A stretch of DNA of 64,000 bases from Mariprofundus ferrinatatus (GCF_002795825.1 NZ_CP018800.1:806001-870000), one strand, 5' to 3'. Positions 1 through 8,628 are shown, counted from the first letter of the stretch. The notes: generated from the sequence alone by a model not told the origin. Numbers and translations are program-made.

Positions 1-677
1 TACATGATGATATCGCCAGGAGGAATCTGGCCGGAGAGTGCCTTGTCAAGATCACCCTTCTCATCAACCAGCTTGAATTCAAGCTGGGCAGTACGGCCGA
101 TCAGCTGCTTGGCATGGGTAGTGTCCTCGTAACCAGGGATCTGGACCAGAATGCGGTGCTCGCCCTGCTTGATGATAACCGGCTCTGTGGTGCCCAGTGC
201 ATCAATTCGGCCGCGGATCACTTCGATCGCCTGATCTACTGCAAAGTTCCGAATCTCCTTTGCGGAAGCCTGTTTCAGGTTTAGGACAAAGGTGTTGTCT
301 GCCGGGTTGGTGATATCATAAGTGGAGAAGTTTTCTGCCAGAATCTTTCTGGCTGCATCCACTTCCGTAGCCTCTTTAACCACAACGGTCATGCTGCTGG
401 CTTCGGTGGTAAGGCTGCTGTAACGGATGCGCTCCTTTCGAAGCGCCTGTCTGGCTGTGTCGATATCCTCTTCAACACTGTGGGATACGGCTTTATCCAC
501 ATCTACATCCAGTACCAGATGGATGCCGCCTTTCAGATCAAGGCCAAGGCTCATCGGGTTGCTCAGTGCGGACGGCCACCAGGATGGAGGTGTGGTGAGA
601 TTGGGCAGTGATCCCATCAGGGATACCGCCAGTACGGCCAGAATCAGCCAGTATTTCCAGCGCGGAAAGCTATGCAT
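1..677 (-). CDS. secD: Protein translocase subunit SecD (N-terminal part, cut by window edge)
   Basis: SecD is an inner-membrane partner of SecYEG that uses the proton motive force to help pull exported proteins across. About 225 N-terminal codons are visible. They begin with a short cytoplasmic start and one transmembrane helix (roughly residues 8-24). The SecD signature LGLDLKGGIHLVLDVD follows, and later the P1 periplasmic region with GRTAQLEFKLVDE. The ATG at 675-677 is the first codon before the membrane helix. The gene lies just downstream of yajC and reads out of the left edge, where secF would be expected. The tgt-yajC-secD order is the classic proteobacterial one. Confidence 0.96.
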   Translation of the reverse strand, partial: MHSFPRWKYWLILAVLAVSLMGSLPNLTTPPSWWPSALSNPMSLGLDLKGGIHLVLDVDVDKAVSHSVEEDIDTARQALRKERIRYSSLTTEASSMTVVVKEATEVDAARKILAENFSTYDITNPADNTFVLNLKQASAKEIRNFAVDQAIEVIRGRIDALGTTEPVIIKQGEHRILVQIPGYEDTTHAKQLIGRTAQLEFKLVDEKGDLDKALSGQIPPGDIIM

Positions 678-688
678 GGATAATATCC

Positions 689-1066
689 TTACTCTTTATC
701 AGTTTTTTCTTTTACAGGTGCGGTTTCGGCTAGGCCTGCAACAGTGTCGCGTTTGACTGAAATCACAACGCCGTCTGCGATTTCAACTTTCAGGACATCA
801 TCTTTTACGGCTGTGATCTTGCCGTAGACGCCACCACCGGTCATCACCTTGTCGCCCTTGCTCAGCGAGTCAACCATGCTGCGGTGATCCTTGAGTTTCT
901 TCTGCTGCGGACGGATGAGCAGGAAGTAAAAGATCACCATAATCAGCAGAAGTGGAATCAGAGAGGCAAAACCGCCGTCTGAGGGAGCCGCTTCGGCGTA
1001 TGCCGGAGTAATGATGCTCATCGCAGCGGCAGCAGATGCGAAAGAGAAAGTGAAAGCTGTTTTCAT
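689..1066 (-). CDS. yajC: Preprotein translocase accessory subunit YajC
   Basis: YajC is a small single-pass membrane protein bound to SecDF. The 125-residue product has a signal-like N-terminal hydrophobic stretch (residues 1-24, ending AYA). A second hydrophobic helix with the family hallmark FYFLLIRPQQKK follows at about residues 35-58, then the basic cytoplasmic domain with GDKVMTGGGVYGKI. A longer start at 1162 is possible but would run into the end of tgt. The ATG at 1064-1066 has an AGGAG ahead of it and gives the normal family length. The gap to secD is about 11 bases and to tgt 34 bases, so one operon is likely. Confidence 0.95.
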   Translation of the reverse strand: MKTAFTFSFASAAAAMSIITPAYAEAAPSDGGFASLIPLLLIMVIFYFLLIRPQQKKLKDHRSMVDSLSKGDKVMTGGGVYGKITAVKDDVLKVEIADGVVISVKRDTVAGLAETAPVKEKTDKE

Positions 1067-1100
1067 GATAGGTAAATCTCCTGAATTCAATGGGCGGTGA

Positions 1101-2225
1101 TTATGCTTCACCGCGGTAGCGTTGTAAAAAGTTGTCACGGAATTCGGGCCAATTCCCCTCAATCAGCGCGTTTCTGGCCCGAGACATGAGATGGCAATAG
1201 TAGTGAAGATTGTGCAAAGTATTCAACCTTGAACTTAAAATCTCTTTCGACATGTAAAGATGACGCAGGTAAGCACGGGAAAAGTGTTTGCAGGTATAGC
1301 AGTTACACTCTTCCATGATCGGACGTTCGTCTTCGGCATGTTTCAGGTTTTTGATGTTGATCTTGCCGTCATCTGTGAAAATTGTGCCGTTGCGTGCGTT
1401 TCTGGTTGGCATCACGCAGTCGAACATGTCGATGCCACGGTCGATGCCCTCGATCAGGTCATCAGGCGTACCTACGCCCATCACATAATGGGGTTTATGC
1501 TCAGGGAGGTGTGGGGCGAGGGCATCCATCATCGCCATCATCTCCTTCTTGGGCTCGCCGACAGAGAGGCCGCCGATGGCTATGCCCTCGAAATCGATTG
1601 CGGAAATCGCCTTAAGGCTCTCCAGTCGAAGTTCTGGGTACATACCCCCCTGTACGATGCCGAAAAGCGCTTGAGAATCATTTACGGGCAGGTGTTCGCG
1701 GCATTCAGCTGCCCAGCGCATGGATAGCTGCATCGAATCGTTAGCTTCGTTCCATGTGGCAGGGTACGGGGTACACTCGTCAAAGGCCATTACGATATCA
1801 CTACCCAGTTTGCGCTGGATATCCATGCTCTCTTTCGGCCCTAGAAACACTTCCCGCCCGTCGATATGAGAGCGGAACCTTACGCCGTGCTCTTCGATCT
1901 TGCGCAACTCTCCCAGCGACCAGACCTGAAAACCACCGGAGTCGGTAAGGATCGGCCGTTCCCATGCCATGAATTTGTGCAGGCCACCCAGACGCTCAAC
2001 CAGGTCGGCACCAGGCCGCAACATCAAGTGATAGGTATTACCCAGGATAATACTGGCCTTGATATCGTCTGTGAGATCGGCTGGCGTCAGGCTTTTTACG
2101 GTTGCCTGGGTTCCGACCGGCATGAATACCGGCGTTTCAACAACGCCATGCGGCAACTCTATGCGGCCTGCACGGGCATAGCTGTTTGCATCTCTGGCAA
2201 GGATTTTAAAGGAGAGCGCTGACAT
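1101..2225 (-). CDS. tgt: Queuine/preQ1 tRNA-ribosyltransferase
   Basis: Tgt swaps guanine-34 for preQ1 in tRNAs with GUN anticodons, the key insertion step of queuosine biosynthesis. The 374-residue length is typical. The ILTDSGGFQVWSL motif near residues 92-104 supplies a substrate-binding aspartate, GIVQGGMYPELR is the family loop, and FDCVMPTRNARNG holds the nucleophilic aspartate region. Near the C-terminus ECNCYTCKHFSRAYLRHL is the Cys3-His zinc site. It is first in the tgt-yajC-secD cluster. No queA is seen upstream; a membrane protein lies there instead. Confidence 0.97.
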   Translation of the reverse strand: MSALSFKILARDANSYARAGRIELPHGVVETPVFMPVGTQATVKSLTPADLTDDIKASIILGNTYHLMLRPGADLVERLGGLHKFMAWERPILTDSGGFQVWSLGELRKIEEHGVRFRSHIDGREVFLGPKESMDIQRKLGSDIVMAFDECTPYPATWNEANDSMQLSMRWAAECREHLPVNDSQALFGIVQGGMYPELRLESLKAISAIDFEGIAIGGLSVGEPKKEMMAMMDALAPHLPEHKPHYVMGVGTPDDLIEGIDRGIDMFDCVMPTRNARNGTIFTDDGKINIKNLKHAEDERPIMEECNCYTCKHFSRAYLRHLYMSKEILSSRLNTLHNLHYYCHLMSRARNALIEGNWPEFRDNFLQRYRGEA

Positions 2226-2270
2226 GGCAGCGCAGACTGACGTTGTGTCTGTTTCCCAGCAAGCAGCTAT

Positions 2271-2963
2271 TTATCTGGCTCTGTTTGGGTCCTCTGGCGG
2301 ATGAAGGTCTTTGGCACGCTTGTGCTCTTTACCTCTCTTGCCCAAAGCTCCGACACGGATAGCTAGCAGAACGACTATATAGAGGATGACGCAGGAGAAC
2401 AGTGTCAAGTCGATCAGCCCCAGAAAGGCATAATGTTCGTCTGTCAGCTCCCTGCCACTTGCATCCATAAGGTGCATCCAGGCGAACTGGCAAAAGAGGA
2501 TCAGGGCAAACATGCTGGCGAGTTTTGTGGCCTTCATGGTGATAACGAGTACGGCATCGATGCGACGAGCTTCACGTGTGTGATTTTTCCTGAAATAGCT
2601 GTGCCAGCTAAATTTACGATGTTCATGTTCAGGTATCTGCTCATTCAGGCGCGGATGAATTACACTGTGGGAGTGGTATATCGCACGTGCCATACCGAAA
2701 TATATTAGGATGAAAACCACGTAAGCGGTTGTAATGGCGATGGTTCCCCACATCAGGATTGGTAGTGCCGTGTCGGCAAGTTCAGCCAGGGCTATGCCTT
2801 CCTGATGGTGTGCTTTTCCCAGCCATATGAAAAAAATGGCAGCAACAGCAAAACTGGCGAACCAGATGATGTTCTGGATGGTTCGGAAGCGGTTAACTCG
2901 TGCTCGAACGGCACCGTCTTCATGCTCAAAAATTTTCATTGCGGCAACGGTTTGATCGCTCAT
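2271..2963 (-). CDS. Unrecognised four-helix membrane protein
   Basis: I do not recognise this 230-residue protein. It has an acidic/basic N-terminal 30 residues, then hydrophobic segments at about 31-48, 65-88, 140-165 and 180-203. A His-rich, charged loop lies between helices 2 and 3 (YHSHSVIHPRLNEQIPEHEH region). The tail is basic (GKRGKEHKRAKDLHPPEDP). The ATG at 2961-2963 is supported by a well-formed sigma-70 promoter just upstream. It is transcribed toward tgt with a 45-base gap, so it may feed the tgt operon. Histidine-rich loops sometimes bind metals, but that is only a suggestion. Confidence 0.7.
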   Translation of the reverse strand: MSDQTVAAMKIFEHEDGAVRARVNRFRTIQNIIWFASFAVAAIFFIWLGKAHHQEGIALAELADTALPILMWGTIAITTAYVVFILIYFGMARAIYHSHSVIHPRLNEQIPEHEHRKFSWHSYFRKNHTREARRIDAVLVITMKATKLASMFALILFCQFAWMHLMDASGRELTDEHYAFLGLIDLTLFSCVILYIVVLLAIRVGALGKRGKEHKRAKDLHPPEDPNRAR

Positions 2964-3014
2964 ATCAACCCCTTTGAATCATACGTATAATAGAATTACG
3001 ACAAATATCGCCTT

Positions 3015-3042
3015 ATTATATTAGCATGTTCTAATGCGTCAA
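3015..3042 (-). promoter_or_regulatory. Sigma-70 promoter with a dyad in the spacer
   Basis: On the minus strand TTGACG (3037-3042) and TATAAT (3015-3020) are separated by 16 bases, pointing at the membrane protein that starts at 2963. The spacer contains the dyad TTAG-N6-CTAA, which could be an operator. Seen directly; activity is inferred. Confidence 0.7.
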
Positions 3043-3115
3043 GTTTTTATCCGTAAGTATATTGGGGGGATTATCCTGTGTGGACATGGCGCTGCACTGC
3101 TGCCAACTTTATTGC

Positions 3116-3742
3116 ATGATTGAGTTCCCTGATCCTTCACAGGCCAATGAAGAGGGGTTGCTGGCCGTAGGTGGCAACCTCAACCCTGAAACACTGATGG
3201 CGGCATACTCAAAGGGGATTTTCCCCTGGTATGGCGAAGGTCAACCGATTCTATGGTGGTCGCCGGATCCTCGCATGGTTCTTTTTCCTTCTGAATTTCA
3301 CTGCTCGAGACGATTGGCTCGCCGAATGCGTCAAGGGTCATACACCGTTTCATTCGACAGGGCATTCAGTGATGTGATCAGATTGTGTGCAGAGATTCCC
3401 CGTAAAGGCGAGAGCGGCACATGGATTATTCCCGAGATGATCCAGGCTTACTGCGATATGTTTGATTGGGGATATGCGCATTCTGTGGAAGTGTTGGAGG
3501 AGGGTGAGTTGATCGGAGGCCTTTACGGTGTGCTTTACAACCGAATCTTCTTTGCCGAGTCGATGTTCAGCCGTAAAACAGATGCCTCCAAGGTGGCATT
3601 GGCCGCACTCTGTGAGCGCGCGATACAAGAGGGGTGGAGGCTCATTGATTGCCAGTTTCACACCGGCCATTTACAAAGCCTCGGCGCTCGTGAGATTTCA
3701 CGGTCTCAGTTCTTGAGTTTGATTGATCCCAGTCGCGATTGA
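3116..3742 (+). CDS. aat: Leucyl/phenylalanyl-tRNA--protein transferase
   Basis: Aat attaches Leu or Phe from charged tRNA to proteins with N-terminal Lys or Arg, marking them for ClpS-ClpAP degradation (N-degron pathway). From the ATG at 3116 the protein is about 208 residues and shows the family path: LLAVGGNLNPETL, GIFPWYGEGQPILWWSPDPR, HSVEVLEEGELIGGLYGV, FFAESMFSR and LIDCQFHTGHLQSLGA. In-frame starts at 3086 (ATG) and 3062 (TTG) would add 10 or 18 residues. None of the three has a convincing ribosome site, and 3116 places the start at the conserved region. It is slightly shorter at the C-terminus than E. coli Aat. Confidence 0.95.
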   Translation: MIEFPDPSQANEEGLLAVGGNLNPETLMAAYSKGIFPWYGEGQPILWWSPDPRMVLFPSEFHCSRRLARRMRQGSYTVSFDRAFSDVIRLCAEIPRKGESGTWIIPEMIQAYCDMFDWGYAHSVEVLEEGELIGGLYGVLYNRIFFAESMFSRKTDASKVALAALCERAIQEGWRLIDCQFHTGHLQSLGAREISRSQFLSLIDPSRD

Positions 3743-3797
3743 TTGTGAATGAGTGTTTCGTCAGAAATGGGATATATTTGCTAGCAAAGGAAATTTT

Positions 3798-4685
3798 ATG
3801 AGTCTGAAAAGCAATCGTAACCAGTTAGTTAAAACCGCCGTGCAGGGGAGTGTTGCTCCTGCGCATCAATGGGCGCCGTTTGAAGTAGGGGCGGCAGGCG
3901 AAATTTTTGCCTGGCCATCAACCGGAGGCATCACTTATAACGTGAAAATTGGTGATTCAGTATTCGGCTGGGCCGGCGAACATATCGAGCCGGGTGTATC
4001 CACAACCATGAGCCACAAAAACAGTAAGGCAGAGGCCGGCTATCAGTTTCTTGCCTGTTGCGGCAATGAGGCAACGGTCATCTCCGGCGCTGCCAAGGGA
4101 GAGAAAGGAACCGTGCTCGGCCATCATGGCGGCGTTGAGCATTTGATGCTCGATTTTCCCGATGCTGTACTCGATAAACTGACCTGCGACGATAAATTTC
4201 TGATCAAAGGATATGGGCAGGGGTTGAAGCTTATCGATCACCCGGATGTCTATATCTACAGCCTCGATCCCGACGTGCTTGAGAGTTGGGGGCTGATTGA
4301 GCGAGAGGATGGCAGGATTGAAGTGCCGGTGAATGTGATTGTGCCAGGCCATGCGATGGGCTCCGGAATAGGAGCACTTTCAGTCACAACAGGCGACTAC
4401 GATATTATCTGTCACGATGAGGCGACAGTTCGAGAGTATGCTATGGATAAATTGCGTTTCGGCGATTTCGTGGCTGTACTCGATCACGATAACCGTTATG
4501 GCCGCACTTACCGTAAGGGTGCAGTTACCATTGGCGTGATTATTCACTCTGATTCCCCTTTGGGTGGCCACGGTCCGGGTATGATGACGTTGATGAGCGC
4601 GTGTGATGAAAAGCTGATACCCGTTCTGAATGAAAATGCCAACCTGGGTGCCATTAAGGGTATCGGTCGTTATGCTGTTGAATAA
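3798..4685 (+). CDS. DUF4438-family protein
   Basis: A 295-residue soluble protein that I match to the DUF4438 family, whose biochemical role is not known to me. Visible features are a Gly-rich start (FEVGAAGEIFAWPSTGG), HGGVEHLMLDFP, and a conserved GYGQGLKLIDHPDVYIYSLDP segment. Near the end HSDSPLGGHGPGMMTLMS is followed by ANLGAIKGIGRYAVE. There is no signal peptide or membrane segment. An in-frame start at 3753 exists, but the ATG at 3798 is preceded by AAAGGA and begins the conserved part. It is followed 17 bases later by a nitrilase-family amidase, so co-transcription is plausible. Confidence 0.8.
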   Translation: MSLKSNRNQLVKTAVQGSVAPAHQWAPFEVGAAGEIFAWPSTGGITYNVKIGDSVFGWAGEHIEPGVSTTMSHKNSKAEAGYQFLACCGNEATVISGAAKGEKGTVLGHHGGVEHLMLDFPDAVLDKLTCDDKFLIKGYGQGLKLIDHPDVYIYSLDPDVLESWGLIEREDGRIEVPVNVIVPGHAMGSGIGALSVTTGDYDIICHDEATVREYAMDKLRFGDFVAVLDHDNRYGRTYRKGAVTIGVIIHSDSPLGGHGPGMMTLMSACDEKLIPVLNENANLGAIKGIGRYAVE

Positions 4686-4702
4686 CGGGCCCTGCTGATC
4701 TG

Positions 4703-5500
4703 ATGCGGGTTGCCTCTATCCAGCTGAACTCAGGACGTGATGTTGATCAGAACCTGAATCGAGTCGACCATCTGCTGGCTGAAGCTGCGCAATTAAGGGC
4801 TGAGCTTGCTGTTCTGCCTGAGAATTTCGCCTTCATGGGAGGCAGTGAAGATGATAAGAGAAATGCTGCGGAAGAGCAGGATAACTCTCCAATTATAAAA
4901 CATCTTTCTGCTCAGGCTAAGAAGCATGGTATGGCGATTATTGGTGGAACCCTTCTTCTTAAGGGTGAAAAAGGTCGGCTTCGGAACAGTTCTCCCGCAT
5001 TTGATCAGGATGGCAGGCTGCTGGCGGTTTACGACAAGATCCATCTTTTCGATATGGATTATCAAGGTGAGGCTTACCGCGAATCTGCATTGATTGAGCC
5101 CGGGAGCAGGAGCGTTGTAGTCGACTTCGACAAATGGCGTATCGGGCTGAGTATCTGTTACGATCTTCGCTTTCCAGAGCTCTATCGCCTGCATGCCAGT
5201 GCGGACTGTCATATTCTCTGTAATGTTGCAGCCTTCACTGCGGTGACTGGCTCCGCTCACTGGGAACCGTTGCTTCGGGCTAGGGCAATCGAGAACCAGT
5301 GTTATGTGATTGCTTCTGCACAGACTGGTTTGCATGCTGATGGCAGGCAGACATGGGGGCACAGTATGATCATTGATCCCTGGGGTCAGATCATGGTTTC
5401 ACTTTCCGAAGGGGAGGGGGTGATTACAGCTGACCTTTCACTGGAAGAGGTTCATCGCGTGCGTAAATCCATGCCTGTTCTCCAGCACAGAAGGCTGTAG
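4703..5500 (+). CDS. Nitrilase-superfamily amidase (Nit1/deaminated-glutathione amidase type)
   Basis: Carbon-nitrogen hydrolases cleave amides with a Glu-Lys-Cys triad. All three motifs are present in this 265-residue protein: the Glu in LPENF near residue 40, the Lys in YDKIHLFD near 112, and the Cys in SICYDLRFPELYR near 151. The YDLRFPELYR stretch and the HWEPLLRARAIENQCYV segment resemble the Nit1/NIT2 branch, which hydrolyses deaminated glutathione or omega-amides as metabolite repair. The exact substrate cannot be read from the sequence. It is the last gene before the AT-rich gap with DnaA-like boxes. Confidence 0.9.
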   Translation: MRVASIQLNSGRDVDQNLNRVDHLLAEAAQLRAELAVLPENFAFMGGSEDDKRNAAEEQDNSPIIKHLSAQAKKHGMAIIGGTLLLKGEKGRLRNSSPAFDQDGRLLAVYDKIHLFDMDYQGEAYRESALIEPGSRSVVVDFDKWRIGLSICYDLRFPELYRLHASADCHILCNVAAFTAVTGSAHWEPLLRARAIENQCYVIASAQTGLHADGRQTWGHSMIIDPWGQIMVSLSEGEGVITADLSLEEVHRVRKSMPVLQHRRL

Positions 5501-5814
5501 AGCGTATCGCTGATCGGACTTGAATTGGCTGCCGGCTTGCCGCATTTACGAGCCTGTCAGCCTCTAGCCCTTGCAATATAAGGGATTACATTTCCTATCC
5601 ACAGAAGCTGTGGATAACTTGGTGGATAACATTACGAAGCACAGTGCTTGATACGCTTTTGGCTGGACTGCCAACGATGTGCCTAATTATTATGCAGAAA
5701 AGAAATGCTTTATAAAACAGTATGTTGAAGAGCTATTTAAAAGCTTCTTTTAGCTTGAGGGGCTAATTCTAAAAAGTTCTTAATCCACTTACAGTCGCGG
5801 TGGATAAACCTCAA
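5501..5814. other. AT-rich intergenic region with DnaA-box-like 9-mers (possible replication origin or DnaA-regulated site)
   Basis: This 314-bp gap holds one perfect DnaA box, TGTGGATAA, at 5609-5617 (TTATCCACA on the minus strand). Three one-mismatch boxes accompany it: CTATCCACA at 5595-5603, and GGTGGATAA at 5621-5629 and 5799-5807. A weaker two-mismatch match lies at 5781-5789. Between the two groups lies about 150 bp of AT-rich DNA with TTATAAAAC and TTTAAAAGC. Boxes flanking an AT-rich stretch fit an origin or a DnaA-controlled site. Neither dnaA nor another usual origin neighbour is in the window, so this is a candidate only. Confidence 0.45.
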
Positions 5815-6282
5815 CTATAGTACCGGCTTGAGCTGTCTCAGGGCTTCAAACAGTGCGATAGAACAGGCTGAAGAGAGGTTCAGGGAACGAACAGGCGCAT
5901 CGTTCCGCATCGGTATTTTGATAGGCCTGATCTCATTGCGAATGGCTTCACTTAATCCTCTCGACTCAGGGCCAAACACAAGCACGTCACCAGCTGCATA
6001 TTTTATATCCCAGTGGGCTGTGCTCCCCTTGGTGGATAGTCCGTACCAGTTGCGATCTGTTCCGATCACCTTGCGTGCCATCTGCCAGTTTTCATGGTGG
6101 TGAATGTCAAGGTGGTCCCAGTAGTCCAGCCCCGCCCGTTTCAGGTGTTTATCACTGATTTCGAATCCGAGCGGATGCACCAGGTGCAGTGCACATCCCG
6201 TGCAAGCACACAGTCGTGCAATATTACCGGTATTCGGTGGAATCTCAGGCTCGACTAGTACGATATGAATAGGAGGGCTCAT
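5815..6282 (-). CDS. trmL: tRNA (cytidine/uridine-34-2'-O)-methyltransferase
   Basis: TrmL is a SPOUT-fold enzyme that 2'-O-methylates the wobble base of tRNA-Leu isoacceptors using S-adenosylmethionine. The 155-residue product starts at the ATG at 6280-6282 with the family opening IHIVLVEPEIPPNTGNIARLC. It carries GLDYWDHL, the knot motif VLFGPESRG-like (VFGPESRGLSEAI), and the C-terminal RSLNLSSACSIALFEALRQL. A TTG start at 6321 would add 13 residues with no homology to the family. The DnaA-like boxes lie immediately beyond its stop codon. Confidence 0.94.
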   Translation of the reverse strand: MSPPIHIVLVEPEIPPNTGNIARLCACTGCALHLVHPLGFEISDKHLKRAGLDYWDHLDIHHHENWQMARKVIGTDRNWYGLSTKGSTAHWDIKYAAGDVLVFGPESRGLSEAIRNEIRPIKIPMRNDAPVRSLNLSSACSIALFEALRQLKPVL

Positions 6283-6342
6283 CTGACGGCAGAGGCTTAA
6301 GCATGTGAGGCCAGGGTGCAATAACTAGGTTGTGTCAGTTTG

Positions 6343-6630
6343 CTAATCCCTGTCTTTGCCGTCGCCTCTGTCTCTTCCGCCGCCATCGCCATCTTTTCCG
6401 TTGCTATTACTGTCGTTCGTCCCTCTGGCCTGTTGAATGGCGTCCTGAGCGGATGTGAAACTGTTGCTTAGTGTGCCGCCGAGAAGGTTGATGGCTACAA
6501 TGGCGGTGACAGAGATGAGTGCAATCATGACGACATACTCAACCATGGACACTCCATCTTCATGATGAAAATGTGATACTTTCAAAGAAGCCCGGGGCAT
6601 GGCCTCTTGTACCTCATCTGAACCATTCAT
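6343..6630 (-). CDS. Flp/Fap-type pilin
   Basis: Flp pilins are small type IVb pilin subunits used in tight-adherence (Tad) pili. This 95-residue protein has a 26-residue leader ending in Gly, then the mature-type sequence VSMVEYVVMIALISV with the conserved Glu-Tyr, and one hydrophobic helix. The C-terminal 25 residues are an unusual Asp/Gly/Arg/Lys-rich low-complexity tail. A strong AAGGAGG precedes the ATG at 6628-6630. No other Tad genes are near, so this is an isolated pilin gene. The cleavage site is inferred from the family pattern. Confidence 0.88.
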   Translation of the reverse strand: MNGSDEVQEAMPRASLKVSHFHHEDGVSMVEYVVMIALISVTAIVAINLLGGTLSNSFTSAQDAIQQARGTNDSNSNGKDGDGGGRDRGDGKDRD

Positions 6631-6816
6631 CCTTCAGCCTCCTTGCGAAGGAGCGCACATGTATATCTATTTTAGTGCACGGCAGCGGTTATCACAAGAT
6701 TCGGGACGCCAGCGTCATAGACAGGCATGATTCGCTTAAGCTATTTCAATGGTATCAGCAGTGGTTGTTCAATGGTGCTGTATTTACACATGGAGTGACT
6801 TTCAGGAGGTGCCACG

Positions 6817-6975
6817 ATGGCCAGAACGAACTTTAAGTATGAGAAGCGTCAGAAAGAGATCGCCAAGCAGAAGAAGGCTGAAGATAAGCGGTTGCGCAGG
6901 CTGGAGAAGCGGAGCGAAACGGATAATGATCCGTCGACTGAACCGCAGGTCGATGTTGTGACAACTGATGACTAA
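6817..6975 (+). CDS. Small conserved basic protein (52 aa)
   Basis: A short gene with a textbook AGGAGGT (6804-6810) six bases before the ATG. The product opens MARTNFKYEKRQKEIAKQKK, is strongly basic for about 37 residues and ends acidic (TEPQVDVVTTDD). I recall short proteins of this shape, MARxNYKYEKRQKE-like, as widespread hypothetical proteins in proteobacteria. No function is known to me. It probably forms a single charged helix. It is followed by a bidirectional terminator. Confidence 0.8.
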   Translation: MARTNFKYEKRQKEIAKQKKAEDKRLRRLEKRSETDNDPSTEPQVDVVTTDD

Positions 6976-7032
6976 CCGCTTTCTCTTTGATCAATTGTTA
7001 TGCAAGGAGGGCGTTAGCCCGGATATATAATC

Positions 7033-7063
7033 AAAAAAGGCAGGGTATGACCCCTGCCTTTTA
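7033..7063. terminator. Bidirectional intrinsic terminator
   Basis: Inverted repeat AAAAGGCAGGG / CCCTGCCTTTT around a short loop, with A-run and T-run on either side. It serves the 52-aa gene on the plus strand and trxA on the minus strand. Confidence 0.85.
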
Positions 7064-7086
7064 TAGAAAGAATAAAACTGAAGAAA

Positions 7087-7419
7087 TCAGTCCAGATGTT
7101 CGTCGATGAACTCGGTCAGTTTGGCCTTGTTGACAGCGCCAACCTTGGTTCCCTGAACATTACCGTCGCGGAACAGCATCAGGGTAGGGATGCCGCGAAC
7201 TCCGTATTTGCCTGGTGTGTTAGGATTATCATCGATGTTGATCTTGGCGATGGTCACCTGACCTTGCTTCTCGGACGCAACTTCGTCCAGAATCGGGGCA
7301 ATCTGTTTGCACGGGCCGCACCATGGAGCCCAGAAGTCTACGACGACCGGGCCGCCTGCTTTAAGTACATCGGCATCAAAGCTATCGTCGCTGACATGAA
7401 TAATTAAATCTGAAGACAT
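7087..7419 (-). CDS. trxA: Thioredoxin
   Basis: Thioredoxin 1 is the general cytoplasmic disulfide reductant. The 110-residue protein has the redox motif WCGPC at residues 33-37, the [10 protein letters not shown] context, the cis-proline region RGIPTLMLF, and the conserved buried aspartate in VVVDFWA. Length and fold are standard. It is a single-gene unit, convergent with the 52-aa gene and divergent from the MidA-like gene. Confidence 0.97.
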   Translation of the reverse strand: MSSDLIIHVSDDSFDADVLKAGGPVVVDFWAPWCGPCKQIAPILDEVASEKQGQVTIAKINIDDNPNTPGKYGVRGIPTLMLFRDGNVQGTKVGAVNKAKLTEFIDEHLD

Positions 7420-7482
7420 TTGCTTTCCTCTTTGATTTTGGAATGCACGAAACGTTAGTCCTGGGGGGTAAGAGCGTCAACC

Positions 7483-8628
7483 ATGTCCGAACATGAACAA
7501 CTGGAACAGATCATTCGGGAGCGTATCGGTGAGGCAGGGAATTTCCTCACTTTCGACCGTTTTATGCAGGCAGCACTTTACGAACCCGGGCTGGGGTACT
7601 ACGAGTCGAAAACCGTATTTGGTGAAAAAGGGGATTTTGTCACGGCTCCAGAACTGGGCCCCTGGCTCTCTCTGGGTTTTGCCGATCTGATCTTCTGGGC
7701 ATGGAATGAGCTTGGTCAGCCTGCCGAATGGACTTTGCTGGAACAGGGCTCCGGTTCAGGTAAGCTGCTCGCTTCTGTTCTAGACATTATTTCCCAGTTT
7801 TCGATGCTTTCCCCCTCGTCGATAATATCGGTGGAACGTAGTGCCCAGCTGAGGAACCGGCAGGCTGAGCTTTTTGCCGAACGAAATTTGGTTGTTGATA
7901 TCAGCTCTACTCTTGATGAAGTAGAGCCCCGCGAAAATATTATTGTCTTCAGTAATGAGCTTCCCGATGCATTTCCTGTACGCTGTTTCCGCTGGCGGGA
8001 TGGCCACTTTTATGAGCGTGGCGTTACATGTTCCGAAAATGGATTTGCATGGAAGGATGGCGACAGCCCACTTGTCGATGGACCGGATATTTCTCCAGAA
8101 TTGATCAATGCGTGGCAGGATGGGTATGTCAGCGAGTGGAATCCGAGTCTTGAAGGCTGGCAGAAACAGCTATCAGGTATAGTGATCAGCGGCTTTGTCT
8201 TTACCAACGACTACGGTTACTCACAGCAGGAGTACTATCGACAGGGAAGGCGTGAAGGCTCGCTTCTGGCCCATATCGGCCAACAGGCCAGTGAGGACGT
8301 ATTGAGTGATCCCGGTAGTCGTGATGTTACTGCCCATGTTGATTTCACCGCTCTGGCTCTGGCAGGTAAAACGGTTGGTTTTTCACCGTTGCTCTGGATG
8401 TCGCAGGGTGGCTGGCTGGCGCAGTCACCATCGGTGCAGGCTTTTGTGCAGTCGCTGGCATGTCAGAATGATGCGACCAGTATGCATCTGATGGCACATG
8501 CGAAACGGGTTTTAATGCCGTACGGCATGGGCGAAGTGTTCAAGGTTCTGGTACAGAGCAAGGGATTCCAGGCGGATCGGCCCGACTACCTGAAACAGTT
8601 CCATCACCTCGATCTTCTCAGGCTATGA
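7483..8628 (+). CDS. MidA/NDUFAF7-type SAM-dependent methyltransferase
   Basis: A 381-residue class I methyltransferase of the COG1565/DUF185 family. Eukaryotic NDUFAF7/MidA members methylate a complex I subunit during assembly; the bacterial target is unknown to me. Visible motifs are FMQAALYEPGLGYYESK near residues 27-43, GDFVTAPELGPWLS, and the SAM-binding loop LLEQGSGSGKLLASVL with VERS after it. FSNELPDAFPVRCF is a family hallmark. It overlaps the next gene by four bases, so the two are translationally coupled. Confidence 0.9.
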   Translation: MSEHEQLEQIIRERIGEAGNFLTFDRFMQAALYEPGLGYYESKTVFGEKGDFVTAPELGPWLSLGFADLIFWAWNELGQPAEWTLLEQGSGSGKLLASVLDIISQFSMLSPSSIISVERSAQLRNRQAELFAERNLVVDISSTLDEVEPRENIIVFSNELPDAFPVRCFRWRDGHFYERGVTCSENGFAWKDGDSPLVDGPDISPELINAWQDGYVSEWNPSLEGWQKQLSGIVISGFVFTNDYGYSQQEYYRQGRREGSLLAHIGQQASEDVLSDPGSRDVTAHVDFTALALAGKTVGFSPLLWMSQGGWLAQSPSVQAFVQSLACQNDATSMHLMAHAKRVLMPYGMGEVFKVLVQSKGFQADRPDYLKQFHHLDLLRL

